A stretch of DNA of 64,000 bases from Caprella mutica (Eukaryota; Arthropoda; Malacostraca; Amphipoda; Caprellidae). Each line of letters begins with the position of its first letter. Position 1 is the stretch's first letter. The translations under genes were made by a program, and so were the position numbers. The DNA lies in assembly GCA_947561585.1 (NCBI GenBank), contig CANNZV010001439.1, positions 1-64,000 of the forward strand, given 5' to 3'. The notes beneath the pieces are model-generated. The model worked only from the letters and a program-made list of their open reading frames with translations, was not told the origin of the DNA and did no database searches. This document shows positions 1 to 12,417 of this stretch, one piece after another.

Positions 1-2455
1 CTACATACTTAGTATATAAGAGTAATAAGTAGATACCTACATACTTAGTATATAAGAGTAATAAGTAAATACCTACATACTTAGTGTATAAGAGTAATAA
101 GTAAATACCTACATACTTAGTATATAAGAGGAATAAGTAAATACCTACATACTTAGTATATAAGAGTAATAAGTAGATACCTACATACTTAGTATATAAG
201 AGTAATAAGTAAATACCTACATACTTAGTGTATAAGAGTAATAAGTAAATACCTACATACTTAGTATATAAGAGGAATAAGTAGATACCTACATACTTAG
301 TATATAAGAGGAATAAGTAGATACCTACATACTTAGTATATAAGAGTAATAAGTAAATACCTACATACTTAGTGTATAAGAGTAATAAGTAAATACCTAC
401 ATACTTAGTATATAAGAGTAATAAGTAAATACCTACATACTTAGTGTATAAGAGTAATAAGTAAATACCTACATACTTAGTATATAAGAGGAATAAGTAA
501 ATACCTACATACTTAGTATATAAGAGTAATAAGTAGATACCTACATACTTAGTATATAAGAGTAATAAGTAAATACCTACATACTTAGTGTATAAGAGTA
601 ATAAGTAAATACCTACATACTTAGTATATAAGAGGAATAAGTAAATACCTACATACTTAGTATATAAGAGTAATAAGTAGATACCTACATACTTAGTATA
701 TAAGAGTAATAAGTAAATACCTACATACTTAGTGTATAAGAGTAATAAGTAAATACCTACATACTTAGTATATAAGAGGAATAAGTAAATACCTACATAC
801 TTAGTATATAAGAGTAATAAGTAGATACCTACATACTTAGTATATAAGAGAAATAAGTAAATACCTACATACTTAGTGTATAAGAGTAATAAGTAGATAC
901 CTACATACTTAGTATATAAGAGTAATAAGTAAATACCTACATACTTAGTGTATAAGAGTAATAAGTAAATACCTACATACTTAGTATATAAGAGGAATAA
1001 GTAAATACCTACATACTTAGTATATAAGAGTAATAAGTAGATACCTACATACTTAGTATATAAGAGGAATAAGTAAATACCTACATACTTAGTATATAAG
1101 AGGAATAAGTAGATACCTACATACTTAGTATATAAGAGGAATAAGTAAATACCTACATACTTAGTATATAAGAGGAATAAGTAAATACCTACATACTTAG
1201 TATATAAGAGTAATAAGTAGATACCTACATACTTAGTATATAAGAGGAATAAGTAAATACCTACATACTTAGTATATAAGAGTAATAAGTAGATACCTAC
1301 ATACTTAGTATATAAGAGGAATAAGTAAATACCTACATACTTAGTATATAAGAGGAATAAGTAAATACCTACATACTTAGTATATAAGAGTAATAAGTAA
1401 ATACCTACATACTTAGTGTATAAGAGTAATAAGTAAATACCTACATACTTAGTATATAAGAGGAATAAGTAAATACCTACATACTTAGTATATAAGAGTA
1501 ATAAGTAGATACCTACATACTTAGTATATAAGAGGAATAAGTAAATACCTACATACTTAGTATATAAGAGTAATAAGTAGATACCTACATACTTAGTATA
1601 TAAAAGTAATAAGTAGATACCTACATACTTAGTATATAAGAGTAATAAGTAGATACCTACATACTTAGTATATAAGAGTAATAAGTAGATACCTACATAC
1701 TTAGTGTATAAGAGTAATAAGTAAATACCTACATACTTAGTATATAAGAGTAATAAGTAGATACCTACATACTTAGTATATAAGAGTAATAAGCAGATAC
1801 CTACATACTTAGTATATAAGAGTAATAAGTAGATACCTACATACTTAGTGTATAAGAGTAATAAGTAGATACCTACATACTTAGTATATAAGAGTAATAA
1901 GTAGATACCTACATACTTAGTATATAAGAGTAATAAGTAAATACCTACATACTTAGTATATAAGAGTAATAAGTAAATACCTACATACTTAGTATATAAG
2001 AGTAATAAGTAAATACCTACATACTTAGTATATAAGAGTAATAAGTAAATACCTACATACTTAGTATATAAGAGGAATAAGTAAATACCTACATACTTAG
2101 TATATAAGAGTAATAAGTAAATACCTACATACTTAGTATATAAGAGGAATAAGTAAATACCTACATACTTAGTATATAAGAGTAATAAGTAAATACCTAC
2201 ATACTTAGTATATAAGAGGAATAAGTAAATACCTACATACTTAGTATATAAGAGTAATAAGTAAATACCTACATACTTAGAATATAAGAGTAACAAGTAA
2301 ATACCTACATACTTAGTATATAAGAGGAATAAGTAAATACCTACATACTTAGTATATAAGAGTAATAAGTAGATACCTACATACTTATTGTATAAGAGTA
2401 ATAAGTAGATACCTACATACTTAGTGTATAAGAGTAATAAGTAAATACCTACATA
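1..2455. repeat. 36-bp satellite array, about 68 copies
   Basis: The unit begins CTACATACTTAGTATATAAG and repeats every 36 bp without a break. It runs off the left edge, so the true array is longer. Copies differ at a few fixed sites: AGTATATA or AGTGTATA, GAGTAAT or GAGGAAT, and AAGTAGAT or AAGTAAAT. The AGTGTATA variant recurs near 83, 228, 371, 443, 588, 731, 875 and 948, mostly four units apart, so copies were duplicated as blocks. No open frame or gene is seen. Confidence 0.97.
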
Positions 2456-3209
2456 TATAGATTCTATAGAGGTTTTGTCTTACATATGGAACTATTTTGT
2501 TAAAATAGTATTGTACCAATATATATGTTACTTGGAAAAAGTAATTATTAATATAGTATATATAGTACAATTATTGTTAATTATCTATAGTTTTCTATGA
2601 AAATTACTGCATTATAAAATAGTATATTTTTTATCATAATCTTAATTATAATCTTACAACTTCCTTTTTTATTTGTTTATAGCAAATTCGTAATTATTAC
2701 GTACGTTACGCCTTTCAGAAAAAGAGGAAAAGTCTTTGACTCGGTATACGGGTTATAAAAACTATAGAAAATGATCTAAAGGCTATTATGTTAATAAATT
2801 GAATAGAAATTAAACCTTATGCTAAATAAAATAGGAAATAACTAAAGTGGGAAATCTAAATCTCAGTATAATTGGAAATATTTGAAAACAATTTGGATAT
2901 CAATACACAATTTGAAATGATTGAAAGTGAATTTTTTATGGAAAATAGTAGAACATAAAATCTAATATACTCAGGAATAAAAAAAAATGATCTAAAAGTA
3001 ACTCAAATATTAGTAGTAAAAACCATAGATTTTTATGAAACAATGAAACGGTCATAAAAAAATTGGCTTTTCGCTGGAAGATACAATAATTCATAACAAG
3101 AAAATGAAGGTAAAAAATTAATAGTTTCTTACCATGCAATAAATTACTTACTTCTTATAAAGCAGAAAATTATTTATTTCCTATAAACTATCTAGAAGTA
3201 AATTACAAA
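2456..3209. other. AT-rich non-repetitive stretch
   Basis: No gene, RNA or recognisable element is seen. A short open frame on the minus strand (67 codons) has no supporting features. Confidence 0.5.
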
Positions 3210-3712
3210 TAACTTTATCAAACTGTAAATTATTTACTTTTTACTAAACTGTAAATTATTTACTTTTAACTAAACTGTAAATTATTTACTTTTTATTAAA
3301 CTGTAAATTATTTACTTTTTACTTAACTGTAAATTATTTACTTTTTACTAAACTGTAAATTATTTACTTTTTATTAAACTGTAAATTATTTACTTTTTAC
3401 TTAACTGTAAATTATTTACTTTTTATCAAACTGTAAATTATTTACTTTTTACTTAACTGTAAATTATTTACTTTTTACTAAACTGTAAATTATTTACTTT
3501 TAACTAAACTGTAAATTATTTACTTTTCACTAAACTGTAAATTATTTACTTTTAACTAAGCTGTAAATTATTTACTTTTTACTAAGCTGTAAATTATTTA
3601 CTTTTCACTAAACTGTAAATTATTTACTTTTTACTAAACTGTAAATTATTTACTTTTTACTAAACTGTAAATTATTTACTTTTTACTAAGCTGTAAATTA
3701 TTTACTTCTTAT
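3210..3712. repeat. 26-bp tandem repeat, about 19 copies
   Basis: The unit is built on AAACTGTAAATTATTTACTT followed by TTTACT. Within each unit GTAAATTATTTAC is a near-perfect palindrome, so the array could form many small hairpins. Confidence 0.95.
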
Positions 3713-4349
3713 CTTCATTATTCATTAATTTCATATCATCAGTCAAACAAAATAATTCGTTATACTAATATTGATGAAAGATTCAATGAATTAAATAAAA
3801 GAATATGCAAAAATAAAAACTATATGAATGTATGTAATACATTAACAAATATGTATTACTGGTAGTTGACTATGTATTAATTAGTATTTATATTATTACC
3901 TTTTTCTATGTATTTTTAATTCATTTCCTTGAACCATGGAATATATTAGTAAATCACAACTTTGGAAAAAAGACGTAATAACTAATATATCAAAGTCTTG
4001 AAATCCTCTTAAATTTGTCAAAATGAGAGTTAATAAGTCTCATTAATATTATTTAAACCTGTTTTTAATATATACAAATTCATTGGATGGAACCGTGGAA
4101 ATAATGAGTAAATCATAATTTTAAAATTCGAAGTCAAACAATAATTCGAAAACTATTAAAATGAGAAAAGTCAAAGAATGCAAAACACACGAATCGACAG
4201 CGAGAGACTCTGGGCGAATTCTTCCGCTGGACAGAGTGTGACCAGACTACGGATTCACCGGTAAGAGAAACGGAGCGAGAACTTAGCACGTCAGAACTCC
4301 ACGGACTTCACTTCGATACTACCACTCTGTTAGAGACTTAGAGCACATT
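3713..4349. other. Unique sequence with a GC-richer patch
   Basis: The first part is AT-rich. From about 4170 to 4345 the base composition is clearly richer in GC than its surroundings. This could be a fragment of an older element, but no ends or coding frame can be defined. Confidence 0.4.
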
Positions 4350-6318
4350 GTTAGAGATGGCAACACTGCTATAGTGGAGAGATGGGAGTAAAGGGAGAGA
4401 TGGCAACACTGCTATAGTGGAGAGATGGAGTAAAAGGAGAGATGGCAACACTGCTATAGTGGAGAGATGGGAGTAAAGGGAGAGATGGCAACACTGCTAT
4501 AGTGGAGAGATGGAGTAAAAGGAGAGATGGCAACACTGCTATAGTGGAGAGATGGGAGTAAAGGGAGAGATGGCAACACTGCTATAGTGGAGAGATGGAG
4601 TAAAAGGAGAGATGGCAACACTGCTATAGTGGAGAGATGGGAGTAAAGGGAGAGATGGCAACACTGCTATAGTGGAGAGATGGAGTAAAAGGAGAGATGG
4701 CAACACTGCTATAGTGGAGAGATGGGAGTAAAGGGAGAGATGGCAACACTGCTATAGTGGAGAGATGGGAGTAAAGGGAGAGATGGCAACACTGCTATAG
4801 TGGAGAGATGGGAGTAAAGGGAGAGATGGCAACACTGCTATAGTGGAGAGATGGGAGTAAAGGGAGAGATGGCAACACTGCTATAGTGGAGAGATGGGAG
4901 TAAAGGGAGAGATGGCAACACTGCTATAGTGGAGAGATGGGAGTAAAGGGAGAGATGGCAACACTGCTATAGTGGAGAGATGGGAGTAAAGGGAGAGATG
5001 GCAACACTGCTATAGTGGAGAGATGGGAGTAAAGGGAGAGATGACAACACTGCTATAGTGGAGAGATGGGAGTAAAGGGAGAGATGGCAACACTGCTATA
5101 GTGGAGAGATGGAGTAAAAGGAGAGATGGCAACACTGCTATAGTGGAGAGATGGGAGTAAAGGGAGAGATGGCAACACTGCTATAGTGGAGAGATGGAGT
5201 AAAAGGAGAGATGGCAACACTTCTAGTGGAGAGATGGGAGTAAAAGGAGAGATGGCAACACTGCTAGTGGAGAGATGAGAGTAAAAGGAGAAATGGCAAC
5301 ACTGCTATAGTGGAGAGATGGGAGTAAAGGGAGAGATGGCAACACTGCTATAGTGGAGAGATGAGAGTAAAAGGAGAGATGGCAACACTGCTAGTGGAGA
5401 GATGAGAGTAAAAGGAGAGATGGCAACACTGCTAGTGGAGAGATGGCAATACTGCGATAGTGGAGAGATGAGAGTAAAGGGAGAGATGGCAACACTGCTA
5501 GTGGAGAGATGGGAGTAAAGGGAGAGATAGCAACACTGCTAGTGGAGAGATGGGAGTAAAGGGAGAGATGGCAACACTGCTATAGTGGAGAGATGGAGTA
5601 AAAGGAGAGATGGCAACACTGCTAGTGGAGAGATGGGAGTAAAGGGAGAGATGGCAACACTGCTATAGTGGAGAGATGGGAGTAAAGGGAGAGATGGCAA
5701 CACTGCTATAGTGGAGAGATGGAGTAAAAGGAGAGATGGCAACACTGCTATGGTGGAGAGATGGGAGTAAAGGGAGAGATGGCAACACTGCTATAGTGGA
5801 GAGATGGAGTAAAAGGAGAGATGGCAACACTTCTAGTGGAGAGATGGGAGTAAAAGGAGAGATGGCAACACTGCTAGTGGAGAGATGAGAGTAAAAGGAG
5901 AGATGGCAACACTGCTAGTGGAGAGATGAGAGTAAAAGGAGAGATGGCAACACTGCTAGTGGAGAGATGGCAATACTGCGATAGTGGAGAGATGAGAGTA
6001 AAGGGAGAGATGGCAACACTGCTAGTGGAGAGATGGGAGTAAGGGGAGAGATGGCAACACTGCTAGTGGAGAGATGGGAGTAAAGGGAGAGATGGCAACA
6101 CTGTTAGTGGAGAGATGGGAGTAAAGGGAGAGATGGCAACACTGCTAGTGGAGAGATGGGAGTAAAGGGAGAGATGGCAACACTGCTAGTGGAGAGATGG
6201 GAGTAAAGGGAGAGATGGCAACACTGCTTGTGGAGAGATGGGAGTAAAGGGAGAGATGGCAACACTGCTAGTGGAGAGATGGGAGTAAAAGGAGAGATGG
6301 CAACACTGCTATTAGAGA
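4350..6318. repeat. 40-43-bp tandem repeat, about 46 copies, with higher-order structure
   Basis: The unit is GAGAGATGGCAACACTGCTA plus (TA)GTGGAGAGATGGGAGTAAAGG. Variants of 43, 42 and 40 bp come from loss of ATA after GCT and from GGGAGTAAAG against GGAGTAAAAG. Rare variants (ACACTTCTAG, GCAATACTGCGATAG) each appear twice, several hundred bases apart, so a block of many units was duplicated. Minus-strand open frames here are artefacts of the repeat. Confidence 0.96.
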
Positions 6319-6356
6319 GATAAAAGCACGTAATGAATGCAAATACATTAAGTATC

Positions 6357-7304
6357 GGGTGGCCCAAAAGTCACTTTACCAATTTGAAATTGTATTACGT
6401 TCAAGCTGAGAAAGGTACAAATGTATAGTAAACGCAAATGAAAGAAGAATACTTAAAGTTTTAGTAGATATGAAACAAAATCAATATATGACTATCAGAT
6501 TTTAGCTATTTCAAATCTACTTTTTAATGTGTAAGTAAGTCTCTACAAATGGGTAAATTTAATGTGGAAGAAAGAGCCAAACAATTGTTGACTATCAATT
6601 AAAATGGATCGGTTGTTGGAGTAAGGAGATGTTTTTGAGAAATTTTAACGAGAGTTAGTCTAAGTCCTGTATTCTTAAGTCCTGTATTCTTGCCATGGTA
6701 GAAATGTTCAGACGAACGGGAGCATGTGCTGACTAAGATAGAACTGAAAGACCAAAGTCATCTCGCACTGAAGAAGTTAATCAGCGTGTGAATCTCAGTG
6801 TTACAGAAGACAACTTAACATTCACGAAAAAGAGTAGTACTCAATTGTCATTGTCTTGCTCGTCACTCCGGCATATATTAAAGAAGGATCTAAAATTATA
6901 TCCTTACAAAATTCAGTTGATACCAGGAAACTTTCAAAAAGCAGTATATCCATTATCCAGGCCGACAAAATTACGCTTTGTCAACATTTCTTGGCCACCT
7001 CAATAACTGGATATAACCTTTAGGGATTTTTAATTGGAAATTATCCGTGAATAATCGAAACACGAACTATAACGGAATATTTCTAAGAAGTTATCAACTT
7101 TTAACAGATATGATGAGAAGAGTGATGCAGATCGAACACGCAGGAAAGCTAGAGAATTAATGAAGGTATATTTTTAACGAATATTTTATGTAAAAAACTC
7201 TAAATGTTCTGCTTTCATACGCAGTTTACTAATAAGTTTTATCTTTAATAGTATGTGCGTAATAAAGTTTGAAAATGGTAAAGTGACTTTTGGCTCACCT
7301 GGTA
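6357..7304 (+). mobile_element. Decayed Tc1/mariner-type (IS630 superfamily) transposon
   Basis: The ends are inverted repeats sharing the core CCAAAAGTCACTTTACCA (left at about 6357-6388, right at about 7268-7300). Both are flanked by TA, the superfamily's target. Inside are fragments of a transposase N-terminus: an RKDLxLxPYKIQL-like segment near 6880-6930 (here KKDLKLYPYKIQL) typical of the helix-turn-helix region, then a WPPQ segment near 7000 that normally lies close to the catalytic domain. The catalytic region between them is deleted and several stops interrupt the frame. It is non-functional. The ends and TA are seen; family placement rests on the PYKIQ motif and is fairly secure. Confidence 0.8.
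6788..7006 (+). pseudogene. Transposase N-terminal remnant
   Basis: This 72-codon open frame sits inside the Tc1/mariner copy. It contains SSLRHILKKDLKLYPYKIQL, which resembles the second helix-turn-helix and linker of insect mariner-like transposases. The frame then jumps to RFVNISWPPQ and stops. The DDE catalytic residues are absent. Confidence 0.65.
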
Positions 7305-7494
7305 TATATAAACACAATAAAAGTTGATATAATAAATTCAATTAATATCAGCATAAATAGTAGATAGTTCCGCGCAATTTGCACGATCTCGAGAATGCGC
7401 TGAATGTTTTCAAAGCTTTCTAACATCCTACTGCTTAGCGAATGTGAATACCTTCATTTTTTTTACCATGAAATCGAATATTGATTATACGTGT

Positions 7495-7660
7495 GTCAGA
7501 AGGCACCCCCCTGCCTGGTCACTTAAAACACCTTGCAGTGTGCAGTACAACAAACTAGCGTATCTTTCTAGTTTGTTGTACTGCACACTTCATGATTGCT
7601 TAATGACCTGGCAAGGGGTTTGGGGGGCGGCAAGCCTCACTTTACACATATATCAGAATC
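7495..7660. repeat. Palindromic hairpin repeat
   Basis: Two arms of about 55 bp face each other around 7563. The inner 20 bases read TGCAGTACAACAAACTAG on one arm and their complement on the other. Outer parts, rich in C then G, also pair. The arm sequence recurs singly at about 22540-22580 and 30805-30850, so it is a dispersed family. Confidence 0.8.
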
Positions 7661-7699
7661 CCATTTCATTGTAAAATGAATGTAACTTTTTGGAAAGTT

Positions 7700-8095
7700 G
7701 CCAAGAAAATAAGTTTAACTCCGAATGTTCTAAACTTCAAGTCATACAGGGAGGACACTCGTAACACCGAGCAGTGTGAACATTTTCAACAGCTACTCCT
7801 TGATGAAGAAATAGATTCTAAATTATCTTGAAAGGATGTACCTAATGATAATAGGAATAACAGTTTCAATTTGTTACGCCAATCAACATCATGGCTTGAC
7901 TTCAGCCACTTCATCAGTCTTATAAATAGCGACTGTGAGAAGAAACTGAAGAAAGCTGAGGAGACACATTACAAAAAACTGTTCAACCCTGGGTTACTTC
8001 AAAAAGTCAACCGATTAGATAGATCTCTTAAGTTATTTTCAACTAGTCTGACATGATTTTAACCAAAGATGAAATTGATAATACTATCAATGGTA
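7700..8095 (+). pseudogene. Possible Penelope-like retroelement remnant
   Basis: A frame with one early stop reads through KKLKKAEETHYKKLF to SLKLFSTSLT and then, after a one-base shift, LTKDEIDNTINGN. A basic helical segment followed by a short LTxDE motif resembles the region upstream of the reverse transcriptase domain in Penelope-like elements. No catalytic motif remains. The assignment is tentative; it could be another decayed element. Confidence 0.3.
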
Positions 8096-8122
8096 ATTGA
8101 TAGTATTATCAATGGTAATTCA

Positions 8123-8864
8123 AAAGATAGTACTATCACAGTTATAAGATAGTACTATCACAGTTATAAGGTAGTACTATCACAGTTATAAGATAGTACT
8201 ATCACAGTTATAAGATAGTACTATCACAGTTATAAGGTAGTACTATCACAGTTATTAGATAGTACTCTCACAGTTATAAGATAGTACTATCACAGTTATT
8301 AGATAGTACTATCACAGTTATAAGATAGTACTATCACAGTTATAAGATAGTACTATCACAGTTATAAGATAGTACTATCACAGTTATAAGATAGTACTAT
8401 CACAGTTATAAGATAGTACTATCACAGTTATAAGATAGTACTATCACAGTTATAAGATAGTACTATCACAGTTATAAGATAGTACTATCACAGTTATAAG
8501 ATAGTACTATCACAGTTATAAGATAGTACTATCACAGTTATAAGATAGTACTATCACAGTTATAAGATAGTACTATCACAGTTATAAGACAGTACTATCA
8601 CAGTTATAAGATAGTACTATCACAGTTATAAGATAGTACTATCACAGTTATAAGATAGTACTATCACAGTTATGAGATAGTACTATCACAGTTATAAGAT
8701 AGTACTATCACAGTTATAAGACAGTACTATCACAGTTATAAGATAGTACTATCACAGTTATAAGATAGTACTATCACAGTTATAAGATAGTACTATCACA
8801 GTTATAAGATAGTACTATCACAGTTATAAGATAGTACTATCACAGTTATGAGATAGTACTATCA
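8123..8864. repeat. 22-bp palindromic tandem repeat, about 33 copies
   Basis: The unit is GATAGTACTATCACAGTTATAA. The first 12 bases are a perfect palindrome, so each copy can extrude a small hairpin. Just upstream (8075-8110) lie GATAATACTATC and GATAGTATTATC, related forms that look like the seed. Confidence 0.96.
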
Positions 8865-9218
8865 CTATCATTATTTCTAATAAAAGCTTCTATTGTTATT
8901 TTTATTCTCAATATTCGAAGATAAAAATTAGCATCTGTTTCTGAATAATTTAGTATATGTTGGTTTATTATAAAAGTAATTGAATTCAGGAGCGTAAAAG
9001 ATATAATTTATTGATAACACAGAAGATAGACGGTTATATTAAGCAGGGGAAGAATAAAACAATAAATAAATATACATTATTGTTCTCAGTAGAAAATCAT
9101 CGCCTTTAAAAAGATGAAATAAGCAGAAATTGCAGTCTTGTATGAAAAGAGAAAAATTGAATAGAAATATTTATATATTAGGAATAATATATAAACGTTA
9201 CTTCTTTCAAATATAATA

Positions 9219-9544
9219 ACACTTTTTTCCAAGGAACGGAAAACAGTTTTGGTTTCTAATTTCTATTTTATTTAGAACAATTCTCGAATGAAATTCACAC
9301 AAAGAAATAAAGTTAACGTTATTTCTTCTCTCTACTGTAGACATTTTCAAGTTAATCTGCATATGTATATAATGATGAATAGAAAGTGGGTAATAGAGAA
9401 AAGAAGATAAGAAGAGAGAAATAGGAGAGTTTCATCATTATTTACATACAGATTAACTTTCATTGTGTGAATTTTAGTCAAGAATTGTTTTAAATAAAAT
9501 TGATATAGAAACCAAAACAGTTTTCCGTTCCTTGTAAAAAGTGT
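9219..9544. mobile_element. Foldback MITE with arms of about 85 bp
   Basis: The left arm starts ACACTTTTTTCCAAGGAACG and the right arm is its reverse complement with scattered mismatches. Shared inside are GGAAAACAGTTTTGGTTTCT (one base differs) and AATTCACACAA. A second inner pair (AGTTAATCTG with CAGATTAACT) extends the fold. No coding capacity. The target duplication is unclear, so the class is not assigned. Confidence 0.8.
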
Positions 9545-9787
9545 TTTTAAATATTTATATCAACTAATTTCTACTTTAAAAATAATAAAAGACGTTTATA
9601 TAAGGATAACACGTGTTTGCCACGTGTTTTCTCTAGGCATCCTTTCTAACACTCACGAGAATGGGAAGAAATAAATAAGTGTTATATTGAGACAGAGGAC
9701 TGAACTGTAAAGCATTTAGAGCATATCAATATACAAATAATAGGGAGACTATGGCTAGGACAGTCACGAAGTCTATGACTTAGTCAG

Positions 9788-10216
9788 TTTTATTCAGTCT
9801 CAGTCTTATTCAGTCTCAGTTTTATTCAGTCTCAGTCTTATTCAGTCTCAGTCTCATTCAGTCTCAGTCTTATTCAGTCTCAGTCTTATTCAGTCTCAGT
9901 CTTATTCAGTCTCAGTCTTATTCAGTCTCACTCTTATTCAGTCTCAGTCTATTTCAGTCTCAGTCTTATTCAGTCTCAGTCTTATTCAGTCTCAGTCTTA
10001 TTCAGTCTCAGTCTTATCAGTCTCAGTCTCATTCAGTCTCAGTCTCATTCAGCCTAAGTCTTATTCAGTCTCAGTCTTATTCAGTCTCAGTCTCAATCAG
10101 CCTAAGTCTTATTCAGTCTCAGTCTTATTCAGTCTCAGTCTTATTCAGTCTCAGTCTTATTAAGTCTCAGTCTTATTCAGTCTCAGTCTTATTCAGTCTC
10201 AGTCTTATTCAGTCTC
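9788..10216. repeat. 16-bp tandem repeat, about 26 copies
   Basis: The unit is CAGTCTCAGTCTTATT, with nested CAGTCT half-units. Variants replace TTATT with CATT or CTATTT. Confidence 0.95.
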
Positions 10217-11027
10217 AGTCTCTCAAAGTTTTTTCAAGACTGCTATTTTAACTACCTAAGTTTTTTTATTGTTTTACTCTGTTATTTTTCTTTCTTTCTA
10301 TCATTTTTATTTTCATTGTTTCAAAGTCTTCTTCTCTGTTATTTCAGCTACTCGTGGAATTTCGAGAAATTATTAATTTTATAGTTCAATATTAATTCAA
10401 AATACGATAACAATATTTCTAATTGGATTCTTATAGTGAACATTATTTTCTTTGATTATTAAATATTTACCACGTATTTCGGAATGAAACATAGTAAAAG
10501 AATCGATTGGTTATCAGATGTAACATACAATATATTTTATAACGCTATTATTATTCAAAATATTAAAAATTAACTTCACCAAGTCTCACCCTATAAAAGT
10601 CAATTATTTAATTCAATTATACCTGAAAAAATATTAATACTTTAATAAAAACATTATTTCTCAAATATTCAGAGATATTTATTTCAATTAAATTACATGT
10701 AGTACTTTTTATTATCTCTTGCTGAAGAAATTGCTAATCAACTTGAACTGATATGAATTATCTTACATAGAAGGTATATAAACAATATATACCATTACTA
10801 ACTTATATCATAATAACGGGAAGAACTAATTTATGGTTCTTAGTTACATTTCACAGTGAAAATCTAAAGAACAAAATATATACTATTTTATAAACACGAA
10901 GAAAGAAATCGAACCCAAACACTGTAATTCGACACAATTTATCATTCGATGTCTCCCTGAATCTTATGATTTACTACCAAACTGTCCATGAGAAATATAT
11001 AAGAATAATAAATAACTATTGTATGTG
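10217..11027. other. AT-rich unique stretch
   Basis: Nothing recognisable is seen apart from short A/T runs. Confidence 0.4.
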
Positions 11028-11213
11028 CAGTAGAACTCCTCTATAGTGAACTCCTCTATGGTGAACTCCTCTATAGTGAACTCCTCTATAGTGAACTCCT
11101 CTATAGTGAACTCCTCTATAGTGAACTCCTCTATAGTGAACTCCTCTATAGTGAACTCCTCTATAGTGAACTCCTCTATAGTGAATTTACAGTATTGAGA
11201 AAGGAAGTAGCCT
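11028..11213 (+). mobile_element. Truncated pogo-like MITE (family A) with its left end expanded to ten 15-bp units
   Basis: It begins with the family's terminus CAGTAGAACTCCTCTATAGT, then repeats the 15-bp unit GAACTCCTCTATAGT about ten times. It continues into the family's inner sequence (GAAAGGAAGTAGCCTCTA) before being cut off. Copies of the family elsewhere carry this unit one, two or three times. Confidence 0.88.
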
Positions 11214-11448
11214 CTACAGGGTGGCGCAAAAAAAAGGAAACCCATTTTCAAACTGGTTTATTTTACAAACGATCAAAGCTAGAAAATTTCTAAAAACACA
11301 TTTTAATTCAATTAATTTTTCTGCATCAATCTTGATAGCCGATTAAGAGTTACTATGAAAATTAAACATCCTGCAGCGATTCAAAAAAAGGTAAATAGAA
11401 AGGTACCTTTCTTACTTCAATGAAAATAAGTCCATCTTATGGGTATAA

Positions 11449-11625
11449 TTACTTTCACAAAAATGCGGAATGTTTTGATTTGGTCGGTATTCATTTATTT
11501 ATAATCTTGTTATTCGCATAACTCAAAAAGTATTCAACCAAATTCAAGGTCAAGGTCACAAGAAGGTGTACAAAACTTGCAGCGGAGACGAAGATATGCG
11601 CTCTACGAGTACCCGTTTCAGTTTA
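11449..11625 (+). repeat. AGGTCA-rich dispersed element, internally deleted copy
   Basis: The left part (ATTACTTTCACAAA, then CTTGTTATTCGCATAACTC) and the right end (GAAGATATGCGCTCTACGAG) match the other copies. Only one TCAAGGTCAAGGTCA block remains between them. Confidence 0.8.
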
Positions 11626-12414
11626 GCTTTGTATTCAGTAGACACTGCACGTGCTGTTTATCACAGTACATATTAGCACAGACTAAATCACAGTGTCACA
11701 TCACCCTCATAACGTCACCTGCGTTACGGTTCTGACGCCAGAAACCTATTACATGTCACGGTCATTCAGCGCCCACTGTCATATCGACCCACTGAGAGAA
11801 AAGTCCGTAGACTTAATGTTGCTAGGGGAGAATAATTGAGAAGGATTGGCATCGAAATTCTGAAGTAAAAACAGTGGATATTATTAATCGTTAGCAGAAT
11901 TTAATAAAGAATAATTTTTCGGTAAGGTTAACTATCCTAATTATTTCCGTCGTGTGTTAATTTATGTATTTATTTGGTGTCTGCTTCTTACGAAGCGTCT
12001 TGTCTGTCTGTCCGTCACACCAAATCATTCTGATGTATCTTCTATACTAATTATTCCCATCGTTGTAATAAGCATTATTTGATAGTTTTTCAGAGTTCCC
12101 ATGGAAAAGTAGCCTTCCCTTCTGTACTGCATTGAACTACGAGCAGAGTAGGTTTTCAAATATGCATATCCCTTACGATAGCATCTTGAGAAGGAAGCCA
12201 AACTGTGTTGTATCCCTCAGGTGCTTTTGACACGACCTGTCAATTAGCGTGAGTGATGTGTAAAGGGACAGGCGAAACAATATGGGAAGAGAACGATACT
12301 GAGTGAAATGAAAAGGAGTCATCAGAAAAGGAAAATTAGTGGATTTTGTGTTACCTACCACAATATTGGTAAGTAGGTTACTGAGCAATATATCAGTCAA
12401 TGTTTGAGATGATG
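11626..12414. other. Unique stretch, locally GC-richer
   Basis: The stretch 11640-11870 is richer in GC and may be part of an old element. Near 12000 a short GTCTGTCTGTCCGTCACA recalls, in reverse, the 3' part of the dispersed repeat at 28300 and 53765. No gene is supported. Confidence 0.35.
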
Positions 12415-12417
12415 TAA

